Assembly: GCA_007693485.1 (NCBI GenBank)
Contig: REDM01000211.1
Span: 1 to 57,165 of the forward strand
Length of the DNA: 57,165 nt
Reading direction: 5' to 3'
Source of the DNA: Spirochaetaceae bacterium
Lineage (GTDB): Bacteria > Spirochaetota > Spirochaetia > DSM-27196 > PWMO01
Shown here: piece by piece, positions 8,484 through 18,300 of the stretch
Numbering within the stretch: position 1 is the stretch's first letter
Layout: every line of letters starts with the position of its first letter
Position numbers and translations under genes: made by a program
The notes under the pieces: generated by a model
Seen by the model: the letters and a program-made list of their open reading frames with translations, nothing else
Databases searched by the model: none
What the model was told of the DNA's origin: nothing

Positions 8484-8494
8484 GTAAAGTTTAC
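8484..8494. promoter_or_regulatory. Palindrome GTAAAgTTTAC abutting the -35 box
   Basis: A perfect 5-bp inverted repeat with one central base lies directly beside the TTGACA of the operon promoter, inside an A/T-rich island in otherwise GC-rich DNA. It could be an activator or repressor site, or an UP-like element. The A/T richness alone could produce such symmetry, so the call is tentative. Confidence 0.35.
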
Positions 8495-8577
8495 ATTTTT
8501 TCCCGGCACCCGCACGCATTCTGGATTCTTTCTCGCCACAAGGTATCCCCTGCGGGTCGCAACGGCAAGCGCAGGGC

Positions 8578-8606
8578 TTGTCGCCATCGACGCGAGACCA
8601 TATCTT
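8578..8606 (+). promoter_or_regulatory. M16 protease promoter, leaderless type
   Basis: TTGTCG (8578-8583), a 17-bp spacer and TATCTT (8601-8606) are followed by only 6 nt before the ATG at 8613. No Shine-Dalgarno sequence is present, so the mRNA should begin at the start codon. Confidence 0.55.
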
Positions 8607-8612
8607 TGCATC

Positions 8613-11477
8613 ATGAACGTATCAACCCGCACAAGCCGCCGTCGATCGCTTGCTATTCTGTTTCTGTGTGTACTGTCCGTCGTCACCGTGTTCGCGATTC
8701 CAGCGGCCGGAATCCGTGAACCGAGGATCAACATCGCTCCCGATTACGGAGCGGTGCTGCTTCCGCAAGACCCGGCGGTGCGCGTTGGCCGGCTCGCCAA
8801 CGGCGTCACGTTCTACGTGCGCGAAAACCGCGAACCGGTCAACCGTGCCTTTCTTCGGCTGGTGGTGAACGCGGGGTCCCTCCAGGAGGACGAAGACCAG
8901 CTCGGTCTCGCGCACTTTGTCGAGCATATGGCGTTTCGCGGAACGACCGACTTCGACGGGAACGAGATTGTAGAATACCTGGAATCCCTGGGTATGCGGT
9001 TTGGTCCCGACGTCAACGCCTACACCAGCTTTGACGAAACGGTCTACATGCTGCAGGTGCCCACCGACCGTCCGGAACTCGTTGAGCGCGGCTTTCACGT
9101 GCTGGAGCAGTGGGCGCACCAGGTGACCTTTGCCGAAGATGCTGTTGACCGCGAGCGCGGCGTGATCTTTGAAGAGTGGCGCGTCGGCCGCGGCGCGCAG
9201 GCGCGGATGCGGGACCAGCAATTCCCGGTACTCTTTGCCGGTTCGCGATATGCCGAGCGCCTGCCCATCGGCGACATGGACGTTGTCATGAACGCCCCGC
9301 CGGAGACCCTGCGCCGATTTTTCCGCGACTGGTACCGGCCCGAGTTCATGGCGGTCATCGCGGTGGGAGACTTTGACGGCGCAGAAATTGAGGGACTTAT
9401 CCGGCGGTTTTTTGCACCCATCCCGGCGCGAACCGGCGGACGTGAGCGACGATTCTACGACATTCCGGATCACTCAGGCACCCGGTTTACCATCGCGTCA
9501 GATCCTGAGGCCGGTCGCACAACCGTCACCGTCTACGTAAAGGAGCCGGCTCGACCGCTCAACAGCGTTGGCGACTACCGGGGACTCCTCGCCCACTCGC
9601 TCTTCGGCTCCATGCTCTCAACCCGGTTCCAGGAGATGGCCGAAGACCCCGATGCGCCCTTTCTCTCCGCAGGGGCCGGGTTCGGCAATCTCGTTCGCCC
9701 CACCGCGGCGCACTTCCTGTCTGCCACTGTTGATGAGGACTCGATCCTCGACGGCTTTGCCGCCCTCCTGCGAGAGGTGGAGCGTGTGCAACGGTTTGGG
9801 TTCACCGATGTAGAGCTTGAGCGGGCGCGGGCGCGTCTGCTTCGCTCGTACGAGAGCGCCTTTGAGGAGCGCGATCGCACCAACTCAAACAGTTTCATGG
9901 GCGAGTACACCCGCCACTTCCTGCGCGAAGAGGCGTTCCCCGGCATCGCCTTTGAGTTCGAACTGGCGCGCCAACTCATTCCCGACATCTCAATCGACGA
10001 GATCAATGCACTTGCCGCCGGCTACGCAGCCGATCACAACCGCGTTGTGGCAGTGAGTACCGTCGAGCGCGCCGCCCACGCGCCGCCGGACGAAGCTTCG
10101 ATGCGTGCGGTGATGGCGGCGGTTGCCGCCGAAGATCTTGCGCCCTACGAGCCGGACGTCTCCGACATTCCACTGATTTCCGAGCTCCCCCCGCCCGGGC
10201 GGGTTGTTGAGGAGCGCCTCCACGACGACGTGGATGTCATCGAGTGGCGCCTCTCAAACGGCGCTCGAGTCCTGATCAAGACCACCGACTTTCGTGCAGA
10301 CGAGATCCTGTTTGACGGGTTCTCGTTTGGTGGCCACTCGACGGTGTCGGACGAAGACCATCCCTCAGCGCTGATGGCGCCTTCCATTGTGCAGGAGTCC
10401 GGTGTTGGGTCGTTCTCTCCGTCTCAGCTGGCTGCTCTTCTCGCCGGGCAGCGGGTGTCGGTTTCGCCGTACATCCGCGAGTTGACCCAGGGCTTCAGCG
10501 GAAGCGCCTCGCCGCGCGATCTGGAGACGCTTCTGCAACTGGTCTTCCTCTACGCGCGAGAACCGCGCCGCGACGAGGCGGCGTTTCGCACCTTCATGCG
10601 CCGAAGCGAAACCAACGCGGCCAACCGCGAGCGCCAGCCCGACGCGGTCTTCTCCGACCGACTGCGGGAACTCTATTTTGGTGGACACCCACGGTTTCGA
10701 CCCGTTGACCGCTCCTTTCTCCAGCAAGTCGAACTTGATCGTGCGCTTGCCGCATACCAGCGTCTCTTCTCCGACTTCGGTGACGCAACCTTCGTCTTCG
10801 TGGGAAATGTCGATCCCGACCAACTGCGACCGCTGGTAGAACAGTACCTCGCAACCCTCCCCTCCCGGGGAGGTGGCCACGCGGCCTTCGCCGACATCGG
10901 TGTACGGCGTCCGGCGCAGACGGTGCGCGAACAGGTGCGCGCCGGAATCGAGCAGCAGAGCAGCGTCGCGTTGCTTTTTCACGGCGAGCACCCGTGGTCG
11001 CGCTTTGACAACCACCTGCTTCGGTCGCTCGGCGAGCTGCTGCGCCTTCGGCTGCGCGAGGTGCTGCGGGAAGACGAAGGTGGCACCTACGGCGTGGGCG
11101 CCGCGGCATCTCCCATTCGCTTCCCCCGCTCGGAGTACATCATCGAGATCTTCTTTGGTACCGATCCGCAACGCGCGGAGGAGCTCGCGGGGCGGGTACT
11201 GGAGGTGATTGGGGAGTTGCAGAGTGAACCGGTTGGAGACGGCATCCTGACGCGCGTACAGACCACGCAACGTCGAAGCTTCGAGACAAACCTTCGATCC
11301 AACAGTTTCTGGGTGACCAACCTTCGGGAATCGGCCATTCACGACATGGCCCCCGGCTTTGTGCTCGATTACCCCGAGCTGGTGGATCGCGTCACGGCGG
11401 AGGCGCTGCAGGACGCCGCGCGGCGCTACCTGAACAAGGATCGATTCATTGAGCTGATTCTGTTGCCGGCGGAGTAA
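8613..11477 (+). CDS. Secreted M16 zinc metallopeptidase (PqqL-like)
   Basis: A 954-residue exported protease of the M16 (inverzincin) family. After a basic N-terminus and a signal sequence (about 12-33), the inverted zinc motif HFVEH appears at 101-105, with the third ligand Glu181 in DRERGVIFEE, 75 residues downstream as in mitochondrial-type members. The protein holds two M16 halves: the first is catalytic, and the second (from about 530) has the fold but no HxxEH, which is the usual single-chain arrangement. It probably degrades peptides in the periplasm or at the outer membrane. Its 3' end overlaps the convergent DUF3095 gene by 32 bp. Confidence 0.9.
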   Translation: MNVSTRTSRRRSLAILFLCVLSVVTVFAIPAAGIREPRINIAPDYGAVLLPQDPAVRVGRLANGVTFYVRENREPVNRAFLRLVVNAGSLQEDEDQLGLAHFVEHMAFRGTTDFDGNEIVEYLESLGMRFGPDVNAYTSFDETVYMLQVPTDRPELVERGFHVLEQWAHQVTFAEDAVDRERGVIFEEWRVGRGAQARMRDQQFPVLFAGSRYAERLPIGDMDVVMNAPPETLRRFFRDWYRPEFMAVIAVGDFDGAEIEGLIRRFFAPIPARTGGRERRFYDIPDHSGTRFTIASDPEAGRTTVTVYVKEPARPLNSVGDYRGLLAHSLFGSMLSTRFQEMAEDPDAPFLSAGAGFGNLVRPTAAHFLSATVDEDSILDGFAALLREVERVQRFGFTDVELERARARLLRSYESAFEERDRTNSNSFMGEYTRHFLREEAFPGIAFEFELARQLIPDISIDEINALAAGYAADHNRVVAVSTVERAAHAPPDEASMRAVMAAVAAEDLAPYEPDVSDIPLISELPPPGRVVEERLHDDVDVIEWRLSNGARVLIKTTDFRADEILFDGFSFGGHSTVSDEDHPSALMAPSIVQESGVGSFSPSQLAALLAGQRVSVSPYIRELTQGFSGSASPRDLETLLQLVFLYAREPRRDEAAFRTFMRRSETNAANRERQPDAVFSDRLRELYFGGHPRFRPVDRSFLQQVELDRALAAYQRLFSDFGDATFVFVGNVDPDQLRPLVEQYLATLPSRGGGHAAFADIGVRRPAQTVREQVRAGIEQQSSVALLFHGEHPWSRFDNHLLRSLGELLRLRLREVLREDEGGTYGVGAAASPIRFPRSEYIIEIFFGTDPQRAEELAGRVLEVIGELQSEPVGDGILTRVQTTQRRSFETNLRSNSFWVTNLRESAIHDMAPGFVLDYPELVDRVTAEALQDAARRYLNKDRFIELILLPAE

Positions 11478-12672
11478 CTCCCGACGATCCGGCGGCTGAG
11501 CTCTTGAGCTGAGCGGCGGCGAGCGCGTACCCTCCGCCGGCGGCGTCCACAAAGTGGACCTCCTGCGGTGAGTTGGGATGGATCAGGCAGGTAATGATGG
11601 CGCGGTCGGAGATGTGAATCCCGTACTGAATGCGCCCCTCCTGCGACAACTCGCGCAGTCCCTGTTCGAGCTTTTCGCGTTCCTCGTGCGAACACGAGAT
11701 GACCATCTTGAGCGTTCCGTCGTATTTTCGAAAATCAGAGTTTCGGATATTGTCGTCAACCACCTCGGCCAGGTTCTTACCCATGGCCCGCAGGGGAAGG
11801 CCCAGGCGCATCACCATCCCAACCATCAACACCTGAAACCGGATCATGAGATGTGCAATCGCGACGCGCAGACCGCCGGTCGCCCGAGCGGCCACCCACG
11901 CCTCAGCCACGGTCTTTTCCGGAGGTGCAAGCGCGTGCGGCCCCGTCGCGAGCGGGTTGTAGTCCTGCTCGTCGCCAAGGCAGAGACGCAACAGCGAAAG
12001 CACCTCCTGCATGACACGTGCCGTCGGTTGCCCCGGGGCCGGTTTGACGATCAGCGCGACCGTCTCCCCCCGCTCACTCGGCACATCCTGCCACCGGCAA
12101 CTGAATCCCGAAAAACTCGCCTCCCCCGGCTCACCGTCCGCCTCCGTGATCCGATAGCGAGCTCCCCGTTGGGGGTCCTTCACCAGGTGCTCTGCGGCCT
12201 CTACGCCGGGTCCCTCCAGAATCGCCTGGCGGTACCGCGGGGAGACAAGAAACCGCGCAACGGTTACCGTCAGGTTCATCGCATACAGGTCCGCAAGCGG
12301 CACGATGCCGACCCGAAGGTCGAGGTTAAAGAGGTTTCGCACCGTTCGCTGCGTGTCGGCGAGAATGGGCCGCGCCCGCTCGAGCAGGGAGGGAGGAAGA
12401 ACAAAGGTTGTTCCGTCCCCGCCAAAGACGAAGGGGAAATCCATGTCGGTGAGCTCGTTGGCGAGCGCCATGGTGGCGAGGGCGCCTGCGATGTTTACCT
12501 CCTTGTACCGTCCCGCCTCAATGGCCGCGGTGGAATTCACCACATCGGTTACCACGATCGACCATTCGGCGGGAAATGGCAAAAACGAGGACGGATCGAG
12601 CGCCTGATCGAAGGAGGTGATCTCGGGGAGCGTCTCATAGAAGCGGTCGTGCACCGGCTTTCGGCGTTTCAT
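11446..12672 (-). CDS. DUF3095 protein, adenylate-cyclase-like
   Basis: About 408 residues matching the DUF3095 family, which resembles class III nucleotide cyclases. Near the N-terminus it carries VVTDVVNSTAAIEAGRYKEVN, a metal-binding-like Asp followed by the family Ser/Thr-Gly pattern, and then FVFGGDGTTFVLP with a second acidic position. Later blocks include FSCRWQDVPSERGE and KYDGTLKMVISC. The reaction is not established for the family. I choose the ATG at 12672 over one at 12705 because the latter lies inside the promoter. The last 32 bp overlap the convergent M16 gene. Confidence 0.8.
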   Translation of the reverse strand: MKRRKPVHDRFYETLPEITSFDQALDPSSFLPFPAEWSIVVTDVVNSTAAIEAGRYKEVNIAGALATMALANELTDMDFPFVFGGDGTTFVLPPSLLERARPILADTQRTVRNLFNLDLRVGIVPLADLYAMNLTVTVARFLVSPRYRQAILEGPGVEAAEHLVKDPQRGARYRITEADGEPGEASFSGFSCRWQDVPSERGETVALIVKPAPGQPTARVMQEVLSLLRLCLGDEQDYNPLATGPHALAPPEKTVAEAWVAARATGGLRVAIAHLMIRFQVLMVGMVMRLGLPLRAMGKNLAEVVDDNIRNSDFRKYDGTLKMVISCSHEEREKLEQGLRELSQEGRIQYGIHISDRAIITCLIHPNSPQEVHFVDAAGGGYALAAAQLKSSAAGSSGVTPPATESAQ

Positions 12673-12682
12673 TGTATTAGCA

Positions 12683-12712
12683 AGTATAGCGATCGGGAAC
12701 GCCAAACGTCAA
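12683..12712 (-). promoter_or_regulatory. DUF3095 gene promoter
   Basis: TTGACG (12707-12712), an 18-bp spacer and TATACT (12683-12688) on the minus strand. The ATG lies 10 nt after the -10 box, leaving a leader of about 4 nt with no ribosome-binding site. Confidence 0.55.
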
Positions 12713-12772
12713 GCGCGGGGGCGTGTCAGAATGGCTCCTTTGCGCTACCATTGGAGCATCAGGAGGAAACCC

Positions 12773-13795
12773 ATGCATCACCCATCCGATCACACCGTTC
12801 TGGTTCTTGCGACCAGCTTCCTTGATCAGCCGGTCACCGCCCATCCCGAGGCAGGGGCAGCGCGTGCCCTTCTTGAAGAGACCGCAGCCGGGAGCGACGG
12901 GGCCGTAACAATCCGCTACCGCTGCGACCGCAATCCGGCCACCGAACTCACCGCCGCCGAACTCACCGGAATTACCGCCATCATCGCCGACCTGGAACGC
13001 TACCCCGAGGGTCTGCTGCACGAAGTTGGACCGGCCGGAGGAGGAGCGCTTCGTATCATCTGTCGGTACGGCGTGGGAACCGACTCGGTAGATGTCCCGG
13101 CGGCAACCCGGGCCGGGGTGATGGTCACCAATACCCCCGGATGCAACTCGCTGCCCACCGCCGAGTGGGCGGTCACCACCCTGCTCGACGTCGCCGGACG
13201 GCGCATTGTGCATCACGAGCGCGCCGCCGCGGGCAACCCCAAGATCGGCCCGTCCCGGCTGGATATCACCGGGAAGCGGCTCGGCGTAGTGGGCACCGGG
13301 CAGATCGGCCGCCGGGTGGTGGAACTCTTGAGCGGGTTTCAGCTGGACGTGGTGGCTTCCGATCCCTACCCCAACCACGAGTGGGCTCAGGCCCACGGCG
13401 TGCGGTACGTCTCCCTTGATGAGCTGATCGACGAGAGCGATTTCATCACCCTGCACGCTGCGCACCGCGAACAGATGATCGGCGTGCGCGAGGTCGCGCG
13501 ATTCCGTCCCGATACCGTATTGATCAATTGCGCGCGATGGGTGCTGGTGGACAACCGTGCCGTCTACCACGCGGTCCGTGAGGGGCGAATGTACGGCTAC
13601 GGCGTAGACGAGACCTGGACCGAGCCGGATCTCCCCCTCGCGGGGCTGAACATTGCAACGAGCCCGCACGTGGGATCGGATACCGACTCAGGAAAGATCA
13701 ACATGCAGCTCGCCACGGCCCGACAGGTGGTCCAGTTTCTGGCCGGCCAGACGCCGGATAATCTGCTCAACCCGGAGACGCTGCAGCGGAAATGA
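12773..13795 (+). CDS. D-isomer-specific 2-hydroxyacid dehydrogenase
   Basis: A 340-residue NAD-dependent dehydrogenase of the D-3-phosphoglycerate/CtBP family. The ATG at 12773 follows an AGGAGG Shine-Dalgarno sequence, so the upstream ATG at 12731 is rejected. The Rossmann motif GVVGTGQIG is at 171-179. The catalytic triad is readable as Arg255 in NCARW, Glu284 in TWTEPDLP and His299 in TSPHVG. The residue after Arg255 is Trp where this family almost always has Gly. The substrate is unknown; there is no ACT domain, so SerA is not favoured. It overlaps a small convergent ORF by 29 bp. Confidence 0.85.
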   Translation: MHHPSDHTVLVLATSFLDQPVTAHPEAGAARALLEETAAGSDGAVTIRYRCDRNPATELTAAELTGITAIIADLERYPEGLLHEVGPAGGGALRIICRYGVGTDSVDVPAATRAGVMVTNTPGCNSLPTAEWAVTTLLDVAGRRIVHHERAAAGNPKIGPSRLDITGKRLGVVGTGQIGRRVVELLSGFQLDVVASDPYPNHEWAQAHGVRYVSLDELIDESDFITLHAAHREQMIGVREVARFRPDTVLINCARWVLVDNRAVYHAVREGRMYGYGVDETWTEPDLPLAGLNIATSPHVGSDTDSGKINMQLATARQVVQFLAGQTPDNLLNPETLQRK

Positions 13796-14018
13796 TTTGA
13801 TCGATTGAGGGCCCGCCGTACTGGGCCCGCGGTTTGTACTCGTAGGGGAAGAGTGCTCGAGCCGCGGCGGCTCCCGCGGCCTCCGCGGGTTCACCGCTTC
13901 GAATTCGCTGCTGCACGTCGTCGACCCACGCCGCACATTTGTGCTGGTTGGGAACGTGTACCAGCCCATACTTCTTTTTGAGCAGCAGTCGCATGGATTC
14001 GTTCACACCAGACTCCAT
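13767..14018 (-). CDS. Small hypothetical protein, 83 residues
   Basis: A short ORF between two solid genes, running divergently from the radical SAM gene and overlapping the end of the dehydrogenase gene by 29 bp. The predicted product is basic at the N-terminus (MRLLLKKKYGLVH), contains AAWVDDVQQRIRSGEPAEA with amphipathic character, and ends in a Pro/Tyr/Gly-rich segment. Codons show the high G/C third positions typical of neighbouring genes. The start is uncertain: ATG 14018 or ATG 13994 are both possible, and neither has a good ribosome-binding site. I recognise no family. Confidence 0.5.
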   Translation of the reverse strand: MESGVNESMRLLLKKKYGLVHVPNQHKCAAWVDDVQQRIRSGEPAEAAGAAAARALFPYEYKPRAQYGGPSIDQIISAAASPG

Positions 14019-14078
14019 TGTTGACCGGAACAGAAGGGCATGATACCGTGGAACATACCGCACACAGAGGGTGGTTTC

Positions 14079-15314
14079 ATGGTACCCACACACTACCTTA
14101 CCGTCGACCGTGATGGCAATCTCATTGTTCCCAAAGAGCTCGCTGGACGCTACGGTCTGACCCCGGGCGCATCGGTACCGGTGATCGCCGGCGAGCAGAC
14201 CCTTTTCGTGCAGCGGCCGATCAGCCATCTCAACCGCATCTACGTGGAGCCCACCAATCGCTGCAACTTTGACTGCGCCACCTGCCTGCGAAACGCGTGG
14301 CACGAGGATGCGGGCACCATGAGCGAAGCGATCTTCGAGCGCGTCCTTGATACGGTCCGTGCGCTCGACCCCCCGCCGGAGGTTTTTTTCGGCGGGTTTG
14401 GGGAGCCAACCTTCCATCCACGCATCGTCGATATGATCGCCGCGCTTCACCGCGAGGGGGCTCGGACCCTCATCATCACCAACGGATCACTGCTCTCCAC
14501 GGAGCTCTCCGAGCAGTTTGTGAAGGCGGGGCTGGACGAGATCTGGGTATCGCTGGACGGGGCTTCTCCCGAGAGTTTCGCCGATGTCCGTCTCGGACAG
14601 GAACTGCCGCAGATCCTCGACAATATGCGAGAGCTCTCGCGGGTCAAGCTCTCGCACAACAGTACAACTCCCGTAATCGGAGTTGCCTTTGTGGCCATGA
14701 AGCGAAACGCCCGCGACCTCCCGGATGTGATCAAAATGGCGGTTGCCCGCGGGGCGCAGAAGATTTCGGTCAGCAATCTCATCCCCTATACCAAAACCCA
14801 CAGCGACGAGTATCTCTACCCGGCAACCATGTCGCGATTTCCGGGTAGCCCCGTCACCGTCTATCTGCCGCGTATGGAAATCAACGATTACACCCAGCAG
14901 GCCATGGTCGACATCCTGCGCAAGAACTATCAGCTGTCAATTGCGGGCATCGAGGTCCTCACCCCGTCGGATCGCTGCCAGTTCATCAGCCGCGGAAGCA
15001 CCACCGTTCGGTGGGACGGCACCGTGGTACCCTGCCCTCCCCTGCTGCATACCCACACCGGGTTCCTGGACAGGCGTCCGCGCACGGTCCACGAACACCC
15101 GGTTGGTTCGCTGAACGACGCATCGCTCATGGAAATCTGGAACGGCGAGACGTACGCCGATCTGCGGGGGCGGGTTCAGCGTTTTGAGTTTTCGCCCTGC
15201 ACCATCTGCAACTCGTGTGAGCTGCCGGAGTCAAACCTGGAGGACTGCTTTGGCAGCGCCCAGCCCACCTGCGGTGGCTGCCTCTGGGCGCAGGGCTTCA
15301 TCCAATGCCCCTGA
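14079..15314 (+). CDS. Radical SAM/SPASM protein with an AbrB-like N-terminal domain
   Basis: A 411-residue protein in three parts. Residues 5-46 resemble a SpoVT/AbrB swapped-hairpin domain (LTVDRDGNLIVPKELAGRYG). The radical SAM core has CNFDCATC with Cys62, Cys66 and Cys69, which holds the SAM-binding [4Fe-4S] cluster. The C-terminus is a cysteine-rich SPASM-type region including CTICNSC and PTCGGCLWAQG, for auxiliary clusters. From memory this C-terminus resembles maturases encoded beside tungsten-dependent aldehyde oxidoreductases, but no such oxidoreductase or precursor peptide is in the window. The ATG at 14079 follows GAGGGTGG; an upstream ATG at 14040 is less likely. Confidence 0.85.
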   Translation: MVPTHYLTVDRDGNLIVPKELAGRYGLTPGASVPVIAGEQTLFVQRPISHLNRIYVEPTNRCNFDCATCLRNAWHEDAGTMSEAIFERVLDTVRALDPPPEVFFGGFGEPTFHPRIVDMIAALHREGARTLIITNGSLLSTELSEQFVKAGLDEIWVSLDGASPESFADVRLGQELPQILDNMRELSRVKLSHNSTTPVIGVAFVAMKRNARDLPDVIKMAVARGAQKISVSNLIPYTKTHSDEYLYPATMSRFPGSPVTVYLPRMEINDYTQQAMVDILRKNYQLSIAGIEVLTPSDRCQFISRGSTTVRWDGTVVPCPPLLHTHTGFLDRRPRTVHEHPVGSLNDASLMEIWNGETYADLRGRVQRFEFSPCTICNSCELPESNLEDCFGSAQPTCGGCLWAQGFIQCP

Positions 15315-15345
15315 GCCGGCCGTGCCGTATGCTGGCCGGGTCTCA
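15312..15345. terminator. Hairpin between convergent radical SAM and RND genes
   Basis: CCGGCC and GGCCGG arms enclose a 12-nt loop, and the stem extends with GAG/CTC across a small bulge. It includes the stop codons of both convergent genes, so it could end transcripts from either side. There is no U-tract. Confidence 0.4.
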
Positions 15346-18300
15346 GGCTGCAGCGGCTGTGGTGCGATGCCGTTTTCGGTCGTAGAACAGCCCGTAGACG
15401 CACGGGACCACCACCAGCGCGGTGATCGTCGAGAACAGCAACCCGAATATGATGGTGCTCGCCATCGGCCCCCAGATGACCGATCGCCCGCCAATGCCGA
15501 TCGCGGTGGGCATCAGACCCGCGATGGTGGTGAGCGATGTGAGGATGATCGGCCGCAACCGGGTTGACGTTGCTTCGATCACCGCCTCCGCGACGGCCAT
15601 CCCCTCGGCGCGCAGTTCGTTGATGAAAGAGATCAGCACAATGGTATCATTGACCGCGATTCCCGCAAGCGCGACACCGGCGTAGATGATGGTGGTCGAA
15701 ATGCTCTGGCCCCCAACGACCAGAAAGAGAATCACTCCCACAAAGGCAAACGGAACCGATACCAGAATGAGCAGCGGCTGCGTGTAACTTTTGAACTGCG
15801 TCCCGAGGATGGTATAGATCAGGAACACCCCGATCAGGAATACCCGCAGAATGTCAAACAGAAGCCGGGCTATCTGCGCAAACTCTCCGCCGATCACCAG
15901 TTCGACGTCGGGGTAGCGGTCCGCGAGTTCCGAAGCAAACAGTTCGCGCACCTCCGCGTCGAGCTCGCGCAGCCATGTGGTGGTGAGCGCATCGGCCTGA
16001 ATGGTGACCTCGCGCCGTCCGTCGAGCCGCCGGATGGAGGCAAAGACGTCGCCCTCCTGCAGCTGTGCGACTGACGAAAACGGCACGCGCCGGCCGTCCG
16101 GGGTGGGAATGGAAATCTGCTGAAGCTGCTCCACACCGGCCGGGCTTTGCTGCGCAAAGCGCACCAGCACCGACGTCTCTTCGTTGTCGGTGAAGATGGT
16201 CCCCGCATTGATCCCGTCAAACGAACCGCGGATGTAGGTGCCGATTGCCTGACGGCTCAACCCAAGCCCGGCGGCAATCGGATCGTTGACCGTCACGCGC
16301 AACTCAGGGCTGCTCTGCTCCAGGTTATCGCGAATATTGATGATCTCCGGATACTGCGCCATGTGCGCCTTGATCGCCTCCGAGGCGGAGACGAGGTTGT
16401 CGTAGTTGTCACCAAAGAGACGAAACACCACCGCGGGATCGGTGGGGGGGCCGGTGGCCTGCTTGCGAAAACGGATCGAATCGGGGCCGGGAATGTCCAC
16501 CACCAGGCGCTCCATCTCCGACATGATCTCGGCAACGCTGCGCTCCCGACCCTCGCTCTCGGGGACCAGGTCAACGACCACCTGCCCCACGTTTGCCCTC
16601 GTCACGTTCTGCTCGCTGCCGGCCGCAAATCCCACCGAGCTTCGCACGGATACGACGTCACCGTTTCCCACGGATGGCAGAAGCCGTCCCTCAACGCGCG
16701 AGACAACCGCGGCCGTACGGTCGATCGGGGTGCCCGCCGGCATCGTGATATCGGCAAAGAAGACGGGCGCGTCGTCTGCGGCGAACAGGTTCTGTCCGAG
16801 GCGGCCAACCATCGCAAAACTCGCCACCATGATCACAACCATGAAACCTACGGTGATCAGCCGGCGACGGTAGAGCACGCGAAGCACCCGGGCAAATCGG
16901 TCCTGAAATCGGGCGAATCGTTTTCGGTCACGCTGCTTTCGCCCCCCCGGCCAGTCGGCAAAATGCGATGGAAGAAAGAGCCCCGCTTCCACGGTCGAGG
17001 CAACGAGGGCGATGGAGACCGTAAGCGGAACTACGCGCAGAAACCGACCGATGACACCGGGGAGGAAGGTCAGTGGAAGAAATGCAGCTACGGTGGTGAG
17101 GGTCGCCGCGATCACCGGCACGATGACCTGATTGACCCCCTTGATCGCGGCATCGTGACGCGACATTCCGCCGGCCTGCAGACGGTAGCTGTTCTCAACG
17201 ATCACGATCGCGTGATCTACAATGAGTCCAAGAACCAGCACCATCCCGAAGAGGGTATTCCCGTTGAGCGTCTCTCCGGTTGCCTCCAGAATGATGAAGG
17301 TGATTGCAAAGGTCAGCGGGATCCCGAGCGCCGTCATCAGGGCGTTCCGGAGTCCAACAAAAATGAGCAGGATGCCCACCAGCAGAACCAGCCCCATCAC
17401 GGCGTTGGTGACCAGGATGTCGATGCTGCTGCGAATCGGTACCGTGGAGTCATTCGCGTAGTCGATTGCGATGCCGTCGCCGATCGCACGCCCCTGAAAG
17501 GCTGCAGTTCTCCCCCGCACCTGCCCGGCGATGCCCACGGAACTGCCGCCGGGGACCTTGAGCACGCGCAGCGTGATCGATTGGGTGCCGTTGAAGCGAG
17601 ACTGAATTCCCTCCCGGTCAAAACCCAGCGAAACCCCGGCTACATCACCAACGGTCACCACCCCTTGTCGCCCGCCATCGCCCTTCCGTACGATGATGTC
17701 GGAGAAATCTCGGTAGTCTTCGATCTCGCCCACGGTTCGCAGCAGAAACGTGCGGCTGGGGGTGTCGAGCTGCCCGCCGGGAACGGTCACGTTGCGCCCC
17801 CGCACGGCTCGCACCACTTCGTCGAGGCTCACCCCGATCGACTCCAACCGCTGCGGATCGGCCTCGATCAGAACCTGGCGATCGCGTGCACCAACCAGCG
17901 TGACGCCTGACACGTCGCGAATCTGCTCCAACCGGTCGCGCAGCTCGCGGGCGGCGCGGTTGAGCTGGTCGTACTCCACCGATCCGCTCAGCACCACCTC
18001 GATGACCGGGACAAAGTCGTTGGAGGTGAACTCGCTGATGCTCTCCTGAAGGACGCCGTCGGGCAGGTCTATGGCATTGAATCGGTTGCGCACCTCCTGA
18101 AAGAGGCGGTCAAAATCGCTGCGACTGATCCCCTGATCAAACTCCAGGGTAACGCGACTCAAGCCCTCGGTAGTCACCGACCTGATGCGATCGATCCGGT
18201 CGACACCCTGCATGGCGTTCTCAACCCGTACCGTAACGGTACGCTCGATGTCGGCCGCCGACACACCGGGAAACGGAACGGCGATGTTCACAAAAAAGAA

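Noticed and set aside
8379-8612. The 233-bp gap as a possible small RNA or riboswitch
   Set aside because: No conserved riboswitch core or terminator is seen; the gap is explained by divergent promoters and palindromes.
16147-17910. A 587-codon open frame on the plus strand opposite the RND pump
   Set aside because: It is antisense to a clear RND transporter, has no recognisable motifs and reflects the high GC content, which leaves long open frames opposite real genes.
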